Shown here: one piece after another, positions 19,386 through 30,025 of the stretch
Layout of the letters: each line of letters starts with the position of its first letter
How positions within the stretch are numbered: position 1 is the stretch's first letter
Assembly: GCA_022009795.1 (NCBI GenBank)
Contig: CP091724.1
Coordinates: 868,001 to 932,000, forward strand
Direction: 5' to 3'
Source of the DNA: Anaerotruncus sp.
GTDB taxonomy: Bacteria > Bacillota > Clostridia > Oscillospirales > Acutalibacteraceae
DNA length: 64,000 bases
Program-made: the position numbers and the translations under genes
Notes under the pieces: generated by a model
What the model saw: the letters and a program-made list of their open reading frames with translations, nothing else
Told to the model about the DNA's origin: nothing
The model's database searches: none

Positions 19386-22300
19386 TTAAAAGCCGAAAAG
19401 AGAAATCTGATTGCTTGCCGGCAGATCGCCGAGAGCGCCGCATTCGCGCAACAGATCAACAATGCTTTGCCCGATGTGAGCCCTTGCCATTAAATCATCG
19501 CATGATATGAAATCGCCGTTTCCGTCATTAACTGCGGCGGCAATTTGCTTTGCGGCATTTTCGCCGATACCGTCAACGGCGGAGAAAGGAAGCCTGATTT
19601 TACCGTCCTCAATTTTATAAATACGCCAATCTGATTTATAAAGATCAACAGGCAAAAATTCTATTCCTCTGCAAAGCATTTCAATAACAATTTGAAGCAC
19701 TATGTAAGTTTCGCCCTCTTTGGCAGTTATGGTGCCCTGCTCTTTATGGCTTTGAATTTCTTTCATTCTGGCTTTAACGGCGTTTTTGCCGGCAACGGCC
19801 GCAACAGCATCAATGGCGCCGCCTCGAACGGTGAAATAAGCCGAATAAAAATGAATGGGTTTATGTATTTTATACCATGCAAGGCGAAGTGCGGCAATAA
19901 CATAAGCCGCGGCATGCGCCTTGGGGAACATGTATTTGATTTTATAACAGGAATCTATATACCATTGCTCAACGCCCACGGTTTTCATTGCCTCCTCATA
20001 GGGCGGCAACTCCTTTGGGGCTTTACCCTTACGGGTATATTCCATGATTTTAAAGCAATCTTTTTTCTTCAGCGGAGATTCCTTGCCGGTTCTTTTTTCA
20101 TAGCTTTCAGCCTTGTGAAGAAGATAAGTCATAATATCATCACGGCAGCCGATTACCTCTGAAATTGTGCAGGTGCCGTTTTGAATAAGCTCCTGCGCAT
20201 TGCCGAGCCAAACATCAGTGCCGTGGGAAAGGCCGGAAATTTGAAGCAAATCGGCAAAGGTTTTGGGCTTTGCCTCGGTGAGCATGCCGATAACGAACGG
20301 CGTGCCCATTTCCGGAATTGCAAGAGTGCCCGTGGGGCAATCGATATCATCGGGCGAAACGCCGATAGGCTCCGTTGAAGTTATAAGCTGATAAAGAAGC
20401 GGGTCGGAAAGATCCACATTCATAACCGGAATTCCCGTGGAATCCTCAAGATATTTATAAAGCGTGGGGTTATCGTGACCGAGCTCGTCAAGCTTAAGCA
20501 AAGTATCGTGCAATGAATTTTTAAAGTCGAAATGAGTGGTATAAGTTCCTTTTTTCTCATCATTTGAAGGATATTGAATCGGAGTAAAATCCTCAACAGT
20601 GTATTTATCCGGCACAACAACCATGCCGCCGGGATGCTGGCCCGTGGTGCGCTTAATGCCGGTGCAACCTACGGTTAAGCGGTCTATCTCGGCACGGGGC
20701 GTGCTGCTTTGAAGCCCACGCTCATCAAGATATTTCATTACATAGCCATATGCCGTTTTATCTGCAACGGTTGCCATTGTGCCTGCCTTAAACACATATT
20801 CCTTGCCGAAAAGCTCTTCGGTATATCTGTGAGAGCGTGACTGGTATTCACCCGAAAAATTAAGGTCTATATCAGGCTCTTTATCGCCGTCAAATCCAAG
20901 GAAGGTTTCAAACGGAATTTCATGTCCGTCCCTTTTCATGGGAATATGGCAATTGGGGCAATCCTTTGCGGGCAAATCAAATCCGGAGCCGACAGAGCCG
21001 TCCAAAATAAACTCGCTGTGCTTACACTTTGTGCAATAATAGTGGGGTGCAAGCGGATTAACTTCTGAAATGCCGCCCATATGCGCTGCAAATGATGAGC
21101 CTACCGAGCCTCTTGAGCCTACAAGATAGCCGTTTCTTTCGCTTTCCTCAACAAGCCTTTTTGCGATAACATAAAGCACACCGAAGCCGTGACCGATAAT
21201 TGAATCAAGCTCACGCTGAAGGCGGCTTGCCACATATTCGGGCACGGGATCGCCGTAAAGCTCTTTTTGCCCTGCTCCAGCATTTTTCCGTGAGTTCTTC
21301 GTTTGCACCGTCAATATGCGGTTGGAAGGTTCCCGGCGGAATCGGCGGAATAACATCCATAATGCTGTCTGCAATCTTTTTTTGGGTTATAGATAACAAA
21401 TTCCTTGGCTCTGTCACCCGCCCAGGCAAAATCATCGAGCATTTCGCGAGTGGTTTTGAAATAGAGCGGCGGCTGCGAATCGGCATCGTCAAAGCCCTTA
21501 GACGCCATAATAACAGCGCGGAATTTTGCATCGTGCTCGGAAAGAAAAATGCACGTCGCCCGTGGCAACGGTGAGCTTGCCGAGCTTATCTGCAAGGGCA
21601 ATGATTTTTTTATTTATATTTATTAAATCCTCTTCGGAATTAACGCGCCAATAAACGTTTTTCTTTTCTTCTCCGCGCTTATTTACAACATATTCCTTAT
21701 CGCTTGTGCGAAGCATAAAGGCGTTGTTTCCGTTTGGCTGAATTTCAAGATAATCGTAAAACGAGGCGATTTTTTCAAGTTCCTCGCCCTCTATGCCCTC
21801 AAGTATGGACTGATAAAGCTCGCCTCTTTCGCAGGCTGAGCCGATGATTATGCCCTCTCGCTTTTTTGCAAGCAGGCTTTTCGGAATAAGCGGGCGGCTT
21901 TTAAAGTATTTAACATTTGAGGCGGAAATAAGCTCATAAAGATTTTTTCTGCCGTATTTTCTTTGCTCCTTTGGGATAGATTCATCCATCGATGTATCTT
22001 CCTTAACAAGCAAAATAATATGATAGCGCGGGAACTGGCTTAGCTTCATATTCATGAAATCGGGATATTTTTCGTCGTCTACCAAATACCCCTCCATGCC
22101 GAGAATGAGCTTAATTTTGGGCACATATTTAAAAGTGCCGTTTTGGTCTTTAAAATTACCGTCCTCGCAATATTTTTTATCGTAAGCGGTGTTAAAAGCC
22201 TCCGGAAGAGCCTGCACAACACCGTGATCCGTGATGGCAACTGCCGAGTGGCCCCATTTGATAGCCTGCTTAACAAGCGATTTCGGGGTTGAAATGGCAT

Positions 22301-23299
22301 CCATTTCGGAAAGCGCGGTATGCATGTGAAGCTCTATTCTTTTTTCAGGCTCGTTATCCTCTTTTTCCTGCTTAAGGACCGTTGCAATGCTGCGCGGGCG
22401 GAGCACATAGCCGTTTGAATACTGGTCAAACTGATAAGCACCGTTTATAATAACCGTGCCTCCAGATGAAATTTTGGCAACAATCGGATCTATCACATCG
22501 TTTGCGTCAAACATTTTAACGGTTACGGATGAGGTGTAATCCGTGATATCAAAGGAAAAGATTTTATTACCGCCGCGCTTTGTTTCGCGCTCCTCATATT
22601 TAAGCACATCGCCCCAAACGGTGATAATGCCGTCATCCGTTTTAACATCGGCAATATTTTTAGGCGTTTCCTTAATATTTTTGCCGTAAATAACCTTTTT
22701 CGTGTCTATGTAAATCGGGAAGCCGTCAAGCAAAGTGTGCTCAACATTTTTTTGCTGCTCGGCCTTCTGCTCCGCCTTTTTGGCATTGCTTTCGGCATAG
22801 GCTTTTTTTACTTCCTTTTCGATATCATAGTTTTCCGTTTCGGTAAATTCCACCTTGGCGGAAATTCCGAAAAGCTCGGAAATCACATTTTCGATATCGG
22901 CGTTTACCTTTTGAGCAAGCAAAATTTCGGCGCCGCCTTTTTTTAGGGACACCGATAATTTATCGCCGGCAAACGACACCTCCGAACCTTCAAAGAAGCC
23001 GTTTGCCGCAGGATTATTCTTTTTAACAAATCCGATTATGCTTTGGAAATAGGCAGGCTCAAAAAGATCGCTCAAATAACGGGGCTTAATCGTTACTTTA
23101 TTAAGCCCCATTTTGCTTTTTATGCTTTCCTCGGCACTTTTGAACACAGAATAATCCACAAGCTCATCAAGGCTGAGGCACATTACCAACTCACGCGCGT
23201 CTCTTTTGATTGCGAAGCGCTCTATTCTGCCATTTCCGAGGGATGAGCACTGAAACGGCTCCACATAATCCGAAAAAAATACTCCTGAAATAAGTTCAT
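19386..23299 (-). CDS. polC: DNA polymerase III PolC, variant without the internal exonuclease domain (frameshifted)
   Basis: The low-GC Gram-positive replicase, about 1300 residues against about 1430 in Bacillus. Order: N-terminal domain, OB fold (VWGDVLKYEERETKRGGNKI, from residue 215), PHP start (RIELHMHTALSEMDAIS near residue 320, AITDHGVVQ), then GMEGYLVDDE at about 400 followed after about a dozen residues by RYHIILLV. In other PolC proteins a DEDD exonuclease of roughly 170 residues with FDVETTG-type motifs is inserted exactly there; none is present here or elsewhere. The rest is normal: SACERGEL, GSRGSVGSSFAAHM, zinc site CTKC/CPNC, DKEPDIDLNFSGEYQ with the catalytic Asps, KRTTGQHPGGMVV, YMFPKAHAAAYV. 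Breaks near 23270, 21545, 21380 and 21270. The ATG overlaps the ispG stop. Confidence 0.95.
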
Positions 23300-24354
23300 T
23301 ATAATTTATCTATCTCTTTCATCAATTCATCTAAAAGTTCGTTTTCGGGCACCTTGCGAAGAATTTGCCCTTTTTTGAAGATAAGGCCGCAGCCGTCGCC
23401 GCCGGCTATGCCGATATCGGCCTCCTTGGCTTCTCCGGGGCCGTTTACTATGCAGCCCATAACGGCAACCTTAATCGGCTTTTTGCAATCGCGAAGCCTT
23501 TCTTCAACCTGCTTTGCAAGGCCTATCAAATCAATTCTGGTGCGCCCGCAGGTTGGGCAGGAAATAAGATAGGGGCAGTCCTTTTTAAGACCGAGCGCCT
23601 TTAATATATCAAACGCGGCAAAAACCTCTTTAACCGGAGAATCGGAAAGGCTTACTCGAATTGTGTCGCCAATTCCGCGGTTGAGAAGTGAGCCGATGCC
23701 GATTGCCGATTTGATAATGCCCATGCGCTCCGTGCCCGCCTCCGTAACGCCGAGGTGAAGCGGATAATCGCATCTTTGAGCGGCAAGCTCATAGGCGGCA
23801 ATCATTGTGTTTACATCCGATGATTTTATTGAAATAACGATGTTATCAAAATCAAATTTTTCAAGCAGCGAGGCGTGATAAAGAGCCGATTCAACCATCG
23901 CATCTGGCGTTGGAGAGCCGTATTTGGCAAGAATATGCTTTTCGAGGCTGCCGCTGTTTACGCCTATGCGAATCGGAATTTCCTTTTGCCTGCATATATC
24001 CGCCACCGCTTTAACGCGGGATTCATCGCCTATATTACCGGGGTTTATTCTGATTTTGTCAATGCCTCTTTCGGCTGCTCCGAGCGCAAGGCGATAATCG
24101 AAATGGATATCCGCAACGAGCGGCACATCAACCGCTTTTTTAATAGGCTCAATCAAATCAAGCGCCGCTTCATCGGGAATTGCAAAGCGTATTACCTGGC
24201 AGCCCGCCGCAGCAAGCTCTTTTGCCTGCTCAACCGAGCCTTCGATATTCGTTGACGGCACATTAAGCATGGACTGCACAAGCACGGGTGCGTCGCCGCC
24301 TATAAAAAGTGTGTTTTTAAGCTTTATTTTTTTAGATATTCTTCTTTCAGCCAT
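23299..24354 (-). CDS. ispG: 4-hydroxy-3-methylbut-2-enyl diphosphate synthase IspG
   Basis: The penultimate MEP-pathway enzyme, a [4Fe-4S] protein that uses flavodoxin or ferredoxin. 351 residues and intact. It starts MAERRISKKIKLKNTLFIGG, has VQSMLNVPSTNIEGSVEQ, CQVIRFAIPD, DKIRINPGNIGDESRV, RIGVNSGSLEKHI, and the cluster cysteines in LISCPTCGRTRIDL and AVMGCIVNGPGEAKEAD. The ATG at 24352-24354 was chosen over earlier in-frame codons because GAGG lies 7 bp upstream and the family begins here. Lies between rseP and polC, as usual in Clostridia. Confidence 0.96.
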   Translation of the reverse strand: MAERRISKKIKLKNTLFIGGDAPVLVQSMLNVPSTNIEGSVEQAKELAAAGCQVIRFAIPDEAALDLIEPIKKAVDVPLVADIHFDYRLALGAAERGIDKIRINPGNIGDESRVKAVADICRQKEIPIRIGVNSGSLEKHILAKYGSPTPDAMVESALYHASLLEKFDFDNIVISIKSSDVNTMIAAYELAAQRCDYPLHLGVTEAGTERMGIIKSAIGIGSLLNRGIGDTIRVSLSDSPVKEVFAAFDILKALGLKKDCPYLISCPTCGRTRIDLIGLAKQVEERLRDCKKPIKVAVMGCIVNGPGEAKEADIGIAGGDGCGLIFKKGQILRKVPENELLDELMKEIDKL

Positions 24355-24482
24355 AACAACCTCACAGCCTTTCGTGCCGCAATTGTTTATGTATTTATCC
24401 GCCGGTGCGGGCCGCAAGGCGGATAACCTTTTAACTTCAAGCCCGGCAAAAGCAGGCTTTTTTAAATAATATTTATATTTTT

Positions 24483-25587
24483 TTAAATTTTCATCGATTT
24501 GCCTTCGCTGCAAAAAAATCGACGCTTTGCAAAAATCAAAAACAGCTTTGTGACATCCGAAAAGGTTACCAACACCATAACGCCGAGCAAAATTGCAAGC
24601 CCTGCGGCATTTATGGCATATTCCCATTTTGCGGGAAGCTTTTTTCTGAAAACCCCCTCGCCGAGCAGCAAGAAGAATCGCCAACCGTCAAGCGCGGGAA
24701 TGGGAAACAGGTTAAAAAGCCCGATATTTATGGTTAATATCGCAGAAATGCGAAGCAGTGAATTAAGGCTTGTTTTTAGCCGCGTTTGAAAACTACGGAA
24801 ACGGCACCGACAGGGCCGCTTAAATCTGAAAGCCCGTATCTGCCGACAAGCAGATCATGAACCGACAGGAAAACCATTCGTGTGTAAGAAACAAAGGTGG
24901 CAGCACTGTTTTTTAGTACGGAGCCGACCGTTTTTTCTTTGCCGAGGAGCCAAAAATCCATACCCACATATTTACGACCCTCATATTCCTCCATTTGGAA
25001 TTTAACTTCAAGGGTTTGGATTTTGCCGTTTCTTTCAACGGTGATTGAAAGAGTGTCATCCGCAGATCTTGTTAATCCGGTTTCAACATCCGTGGCGGTA
25101 AAAACGCGCATGCCGTCTATACTTTTAATAGTGTCGCCCACCATGAGCCCGCTCGACGCGCTGACGGCATTATCGTCAAATTTTTGCAACGGTGGTTGTG
25201 CCCACCAAGTTTTTGATTTGAAATTATGCACACGATAATCAAAAAAACCGAGCAACAAATTCATAAGCGCGCCTGCAACAACAACGAGCATTCTGTCGGG
25301 AACGCTTTTTGCAGAAAACGAACCTGCTTCGGAAGAAGCTTCATCCTCGCCCTCCATGGCACAATAGCCGCCGAAAAGAATCCAGCGCAACGAATATTTT
25401 TGTTTCGCCCTTTGTGAATGAAAAAAATTTTTCGGACCCATGCCGATTGAAAATTCGTTTACCTTAATTTTTCATCAGCCGAGCCGCCGCAAAAATGACC
25501 GCCCTCGTGCACAATTATTATCAATTCAAAAAACAGGATTGCAATTATTATGGGATAAACGGTGTTCCAAACCGAACTGAATGACAC
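24483..25587 (-). CDS. rseP: Site-2 protease RseP, M50 family (frameshifted)
   Basis: An intramembrane zinc protease with a PDZ domain, about 365 residues. The first membrane segment IIIAILFFELIIIVHEGGHF carries the HExxH motif (HEGGH); then ISFGGY-type residues (WILFGGYCAMEGEDE), the PDZ part ASSGLMVGDTIKSIDGMRV, LSDLSGPVGAVSVV, and the second active-site motif GLFNLFPIPALDGWRFFLLL (NxxPxPxLDG). Breaks near 25485, 25435, 25195 and 24780. A GTG start at 25585-25587 has AGAGG 7 bp upstream. Confidence 0.93.
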
Positions 25588-25608
25588 TTAATCGCCTCTC
25601 GATATAAT

Positions 25609-26756
25609 TTATTTATAGTTTTTAATAACGAATTCTCTTGCGGCTCTGTCTGCCTCAAGCACATCGTCAAGAGTAAAATCCGCCTTACTGTGAGCAGAAA
25701 GCATTGCCTCTTCATTAAGATATGCAATATCGGTGAATTTAATTTTGCCTGCAAGGAAAAGCTTGACGCTTTCTTCGTTTGCACCGTTTGCCGCGGCGGG
25801 ATAAAGCCCGCCCATATCGATTGCCTTTTTGCAAACGTTTATGCATTTAAATGTTTCGTAATCCGGCTCAAAAAAAGGTGAGCTTGCCGTAATCCGCAAG
25901 AGAAAGCGGAGCCACGGGACTTGGCTCCCTTTCGGGATAAGTGAGCGCATATTGAATCGGGATTCGCATATCCGGCACACCGAGCTGGGCAATCATTGAA
26001 TTATCTTGATAAACGATTGCCGAGTGAACAACGGATTCACGGTGAATAACGATTTCAATATCCTCATTCGGCATATCGAAAAGCCACTTGGCCTCAATGA
26101 ATTCAAGCCCTTTATTCATCATTGTGGCAGAATCGATGGTGATTTTTGCACCCATATTCCAATTCGGGTGCTTTAATGCGTCTGCCGCGGTAACATTTTC
26201 AAGCTCGGAAAGCTTTTTGCCGAAGAACGGCCCGCCGGACGCGGTTAAAATTATTTTTTTAATTGCCTCTTTGCGCGGGCTGCCCTGCATTGCCTGGAAA
26301 ATTGCGGAATGTTCACTGTCCACAGGCAAAATGGAAACGCCGTTTTCCTTTGCAAGGTTGGTCACCAGATGACCGCCTGCAACAAGAGTTTCCTTGTTTG
26401 CAAGAGCAATTGTTTTTTTGCCTTAATCGCCTCAAGCGTGGGCTGCAAGCCTATCATACCAACAACGGAATTGAGCACTGTGTCTGCACCGTCATAAACG
26501 GCACATTCTATAAGGCCTTCCATACCGGAAACAACCTTAACATCCAAATCGGCAACCTTGGTTTTAAGCTCATGAGCCGCCGAATCATCCATCATACAAA
26601 CAAGCTCGGGCTTAAATTCGCGAATTTGAGCCTCAATTTTATCAACGCTTGAATTTGCCGTTAAGCATTTAACATTATAGCCGTGCATGCGGCAAACATC
26701 AAGCGACTGAGTACCTATTGAACCGGTTGAACCGAGCAGGGAAAGATTTTTTTCAT
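25609..26756 (-). CDS. dxr: 1-deoxy-D-xylulose 5-phosphate reductoisomerase (frameshifted)
   Basis: Second step of the MEP isoprenoid pathway, NADPH dependent. About 380 residues. After repair the N-terminus reads LSLLGSTGSIGTQSLDVCR, the NADPH-binding motif. Further motifs: ANKETLVAGGHLVTNLAKEN, LPVDSEHSAIFQAMQG with the metal ligands, ILTASGGPFFGKKLSEL, NWNMGAKITIDSATMMNKGL and AAANGANEESVKLFLAGKI. Breaks near 26745, 26415 and 25880. GAGGT lies 8 bp before the ATG. Confidence 0.96.
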
Positions 26757-26774
26757 GGTTTTTTTACCTCATAA

Positions 26775-27642
26775 TTAACAAAAAGCGATAAGCGCGATTG
26801 CATATGTAACCGGCATTGTGAAAAGAACGGAATCAAATCTATCCATAACACCGCCGTGACCGGGAAAAATTTTGCCGAAATCCTTAACGCCGAAATTGCG
26901 TTTCAGCACGGAAGCGCTTAAATCGCCCATCATACCCATAAATGAAACGGGAATACAGCATGCCAAAAGGATTGTTGCGCCTACCGCGTCAAGCGAAGCA
27001 TCGGCAACTTTATTATAGATAACAAAAAGCAATCGCATTCAAAATAAGCGAGAAAATCAGGCCGCATGCCGCGCCCTCAACTGTTTTTTTAGGGCTGATG
27101 TTCGGGCTCATCTTTGTTTTGCCGAATGCCATTCCTCCGAGCTGAGCGCCGCTGTCCGTTCCAAGAGCGCAAATAAGAGCATAAAAAATAAGGTAAATGC
27201 CGAACTGCTCGTTAATAAACATATCGCGAAGCCTGATAAATATTGAAAAGCCGAACGGTACGATAACACTTGCGAAAATCGAAATCGCAACATCCTCAAA
27301 CTTGGTGTGCGAATAGCCTTTAAGCATTGCAAGGAGATAAACAAGAACAACGGCGATAACAAATACAATATTGGGAACCGCTTGAATTATCGGGCCCCAT
27401 GTGTTTGCTTCTACAATCGGTTCAAGCACCTTTGGGCTTGCGAAAAGCGGAAAAACCGCCGCAACCGCCGTGCCGAAAACAAGAATGAATTTATTTGAAA
27501 TCTTTGCGCATTTCATAATTTCGTTTGCCGCAACGGCACTTAAAAATGCAATCACCGCCACGAAAAGCGGCGTATTTATCTGCCAAACAACAAGAGCAAG
27601 CAATGCCAAAAGCACTACCGCAGTGATAACTCTTTGCTTCAT
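26775..27642 (-). CDS. cdsA: Phosphatidate cytidylyltransferase CdsA (one frameshift)
   Basis: Makes CDP-diacylglycerol from CTP and phosphatidic acid. About 288 residues with around eight hydrophobic segments. It starts MKQRVITAVVLLALLALVVW; the catalytic region has ALGTDSGAQLGGMAFGKTKM, SPNISPKKTVEGAACGL and, after the break near 27035, MGDLSASVLKRNFGVKDFG, FPGHGGVMDRFDSVLF, the CDP-alcohol signature. Start is three bases after the uppS stop. Confidence 0.95.
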
Positions 27643-27645
27643 AAA

Positions 27646-28370
27646 TTATCCTCCGAACCTGCGATTTCGTTTTTCAAATTCCGAAAGCGCAGCATATAAA
27701 TCATCATTTTTAAAATCGGGCCACAGAACATCACTGTACCAAAATTCGCTGTAAGCCGCCTGCCAAAGCAAAAAGTTTGAAAGGCGCTCCTCACCACTTG
27801 GGCGAATAATCAAATCGCAATCCGGCGAGGTATACATTTTTGAGCTTATATCCGCCTCGGTTATATTTGTTTTGCCCTCGGCAATAAGCGAATTAACGGC
27901 GGAAACGATTTCCTGCCTGCCGCCGTAATTAACGGCAAGATTCACAACCGTGCCCGTGCGGTGAGCGGTTTCCTGCTCTGCGTCCGCCATAAGCTGAAGC
28001 AATCTTTCGTCTATACCCTCTTTTTTTCGCCGACGAAGCGCATTCTCATATTTCCGCTTGCCTGCAAATCGTTTTTTTCGCCTCTGTCAAATAATCATAG
28101 AAAAAGGCGCATGATGGCGTTTACTTCCTCCTGCGGCCTTTTCCAGTTTTCCGTTGAAAAGGCATAAAAGGTTACTTCTTTAATTCCGAGTCTGCCGCAT
28201 TCCTTGGCGATTTTTTTAAAAACCTCTGCGCCGGCTTTATGGCCGGCCGTGCGCGGCAATCCTCTTTTTTTTGCCCATCTGCCGTTTCCGTCCATTATAA
28301 TGCCGAGGTGATTCGGCAAAACGGAAAATTCGGCCGCCGCGGTTTCTTGCTTTTTACCGAACAATGCCAT
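27646..28370 (-). CDS. uppS: Undecaprenyl diphosphate synthase (frameshifted)
   Basis: The cis-prenyltransferase that makes the C55 lipid carrier precursor. About 240 residues. Motifs: HLGIIMDGNGRWAKKRGLPR with the catalytic Asp, GHKAGAEVFKKI, VTFYAFSTENWKRP, NLAVNYGGRQEIV, and the C-terminal DLIIRPSGEERLSNFLLWQA with SEFWYSDVLWPDF. Breaks near 28105 and 28025. It begins with an unusual extra stretch MALFGKKQETAAAEFSV before the conserved core. Confidence 0.96.
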
Positions 28371-28440
28371 ATTTTTTCTCCTTTACCAAGCGAAAACCGC
28401 CACATTTTTTTACACAAACGGCAGGTGCTTCCGCTTCTTA

Positions 28441-28480
28441 AACAACAAAACGGCGGGCGTAAATTCTGCACCCGCCGTTG
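28441..28480 (-). terminator. Probable terminator after frr
   Basis: Minus-strand hairpin AACGGCGGG / CCCGCCGTT with a 13-base loop, then TTTTGTTGTTT. The T tract is interrupted, so some read-through into uppS is likely. Confidence 0.55.
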
Positions 28481-28541
28481 AAATATACTGTTTTATTAAA
28501 ACGGCAGGCAAAGTGCCTGTTGAGCCCAAGCGCTTTGCAAG

Positions 28542-29097
28542 TCAGATGGAGAGGATTTCCTGCTCCTTCTTCTTTTCCATTTCATCGGTTTGCTTAATAT
28601 AGCTGTCGGCTATATCCTGGAGCTTCTTTTTCGCCGTCTTTCATCTCGTCTTCCGTTATTTCGCTGTTTTTCTTCATTTTTTTAACATCGTCCATAGCGT
28701 CACGGCGAACATTTCTGATAGCAACTTTTGCTTCCTCGGAGCGCTTGGAGATTTCCTTAACAAGATCCTTACGGCGTTCTTCGGTAAGCGGCGGGAAAAC
28801 AAGGCGGATAACTTTACCGTCGTTTGAGGGGTTAATTCCGATTTCGGCAGTGTTTATTGCCTTTTCGATTTCCTTTAAGGTGGACATATCCCAAGGCTGA
28901 ATCATAAGCGTTCTCGGCTCGGGAACGCTTACAGCCGCCATTTGATTGATGGGAGTGGGAGTGCCGTAATAATCAACGCTTACGCGATCGAGAACTGCGG
29001 GATTGGCTCTGCCCGCACGAACGGCTTTATAATCTCTTTCAAGACTGTCAAGGCATTTTTCCATTTTTGATTTTGTTTTATCGTAGATTTCCTGCAT
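28542..29097 (-). CDS. frr: Ribosome recycling factor (one frameshift)
   Basis: Splits the post-termination ribosome together with EF-G. About 184 residues, normal length. Motifs: VRAGRANPAVLDRVSVDYYG, TPINQMAAVSVPEPRTLMIQ, GINPSNDGKVIRLVFPPLTE, ERRKDLVKEISKRSEEAKVA and IRNVRRDAMDDVKKM. A break near 28628 changes the frame; the tail then reads KLQDIADSYIKQTDEMEKKK and ends EQEILSI. AAGGA lies 8 bp before the ATG. Confidence 0.97.
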
Positions 29098-29226
29098 ATT
29101 ATTTCCTTTCCGCCGGAGGGCGACAAATATATTACGAATATAAAAAAATATTGAAGCTTGAGCTTTTTGCCAAACGCAAAGCGGTTTTTAACAAATCTGC
29201 TTTGCTTTTTGCTTTAATCTCAGTTT

Positions 29227-29929
29227 TCAACCGTTGTGCCGATATTTTTCGCCGTTAACAACGGAAATGATATTATCGGGATCATCAAGATTAAATACGA
29301 TGATGGACATATCATTATCCTTGCAAAGCGAAAATGCCGTGGAATCCATAACCTTGAGATCCCTGTTGATAACCTCTTTGAATGTTACGCGGTCATACTT
29401 AACGGCATCCGAATATTTATTCGGGTCTTTATCGAAAACGCCGTCAACATTAGTGGCTTTAAGAAGCGCATCCGCGTTCATTTCAACGCTGCGAAGCGCT
29501 GCAGCCGTGTCGGTTGAGAAGAAGGGAGAGCCCGTGCCGCAGCCGAATATAACTATTCTGCCCTTTTCAAGATGGCGAATCGCTCTGCTTCTGATATAAG
29601 GCTCGGCAATCTGGCGCATTTCAATAGCCGTTTGCACGCGAACATCCGCGCCGAGCTGCTCAAGAGCATCACAAAGAGCCAGTGCATTCATGGCCGTTGC
29701 AAGCATGCCGATATGATCGGCCCTTGCTCTATCCATACCCTCGCTTGATCTGCCGCGCCAAAAATTGCCGCCACCGACAACGATTGCAACCTCAACGCCG
29801 AGATCGGCAACCTTTTTAACTGATTTACAGATTTTTAACAACGGTGTCGTTATCAATGCCGCTGGACTTTGATCCGGCAAGCACTTCACCGGATAATTTA
29901 AGCAAAATTCTTTTATAAACCGTGCTCAT
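29227..29929 (-). CDS. pyrH: UMP kinase (one frameshift)
   Basis: Phosphorylates UMP; amino-acid-kinase fold, hexameric. About 233 residues. It starts MSTVYKRILLKLSGEVLAGS; other motifs are VAIVVGGGNFWRGR, DHIGMLATAMNALALCDALE, PYIRSRAIRHLEKGRIVIFG, GTGSPFFSTDTAAALR and the tail VFNLDDPDNIISVVNGEK. A break lies near 29832. The ATG at 29927-29929 has GGGGG 8 bp upstream and is preferred to the ATG four bases earlier in another frame. It precedes frr as usual, but rpsB and tsf, its common partners, are 18 kb away. Confidence 0.96.
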
Positions 29930-29993
29930 ACATTAACCCCCAATCTCTTTAGGTATATAATAATATATTTTTAATAATAAAGTAAAGAACAAT

Positions 29994-30025
29994 AAGAAAA
30001 AAGGCGGCAAAAATTTACCGCCTTT
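29994..30025 (-). terminator. Terminator overlapping the end of the leucine-rich-repeat gene
   Basis: Minus-strand stem AAAAGGCGG / CCGCCTTTT followed by a T-rich run. The last codons and stop of the gene (30015-30017) form the left arm and loop. Confidence 0.75.
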
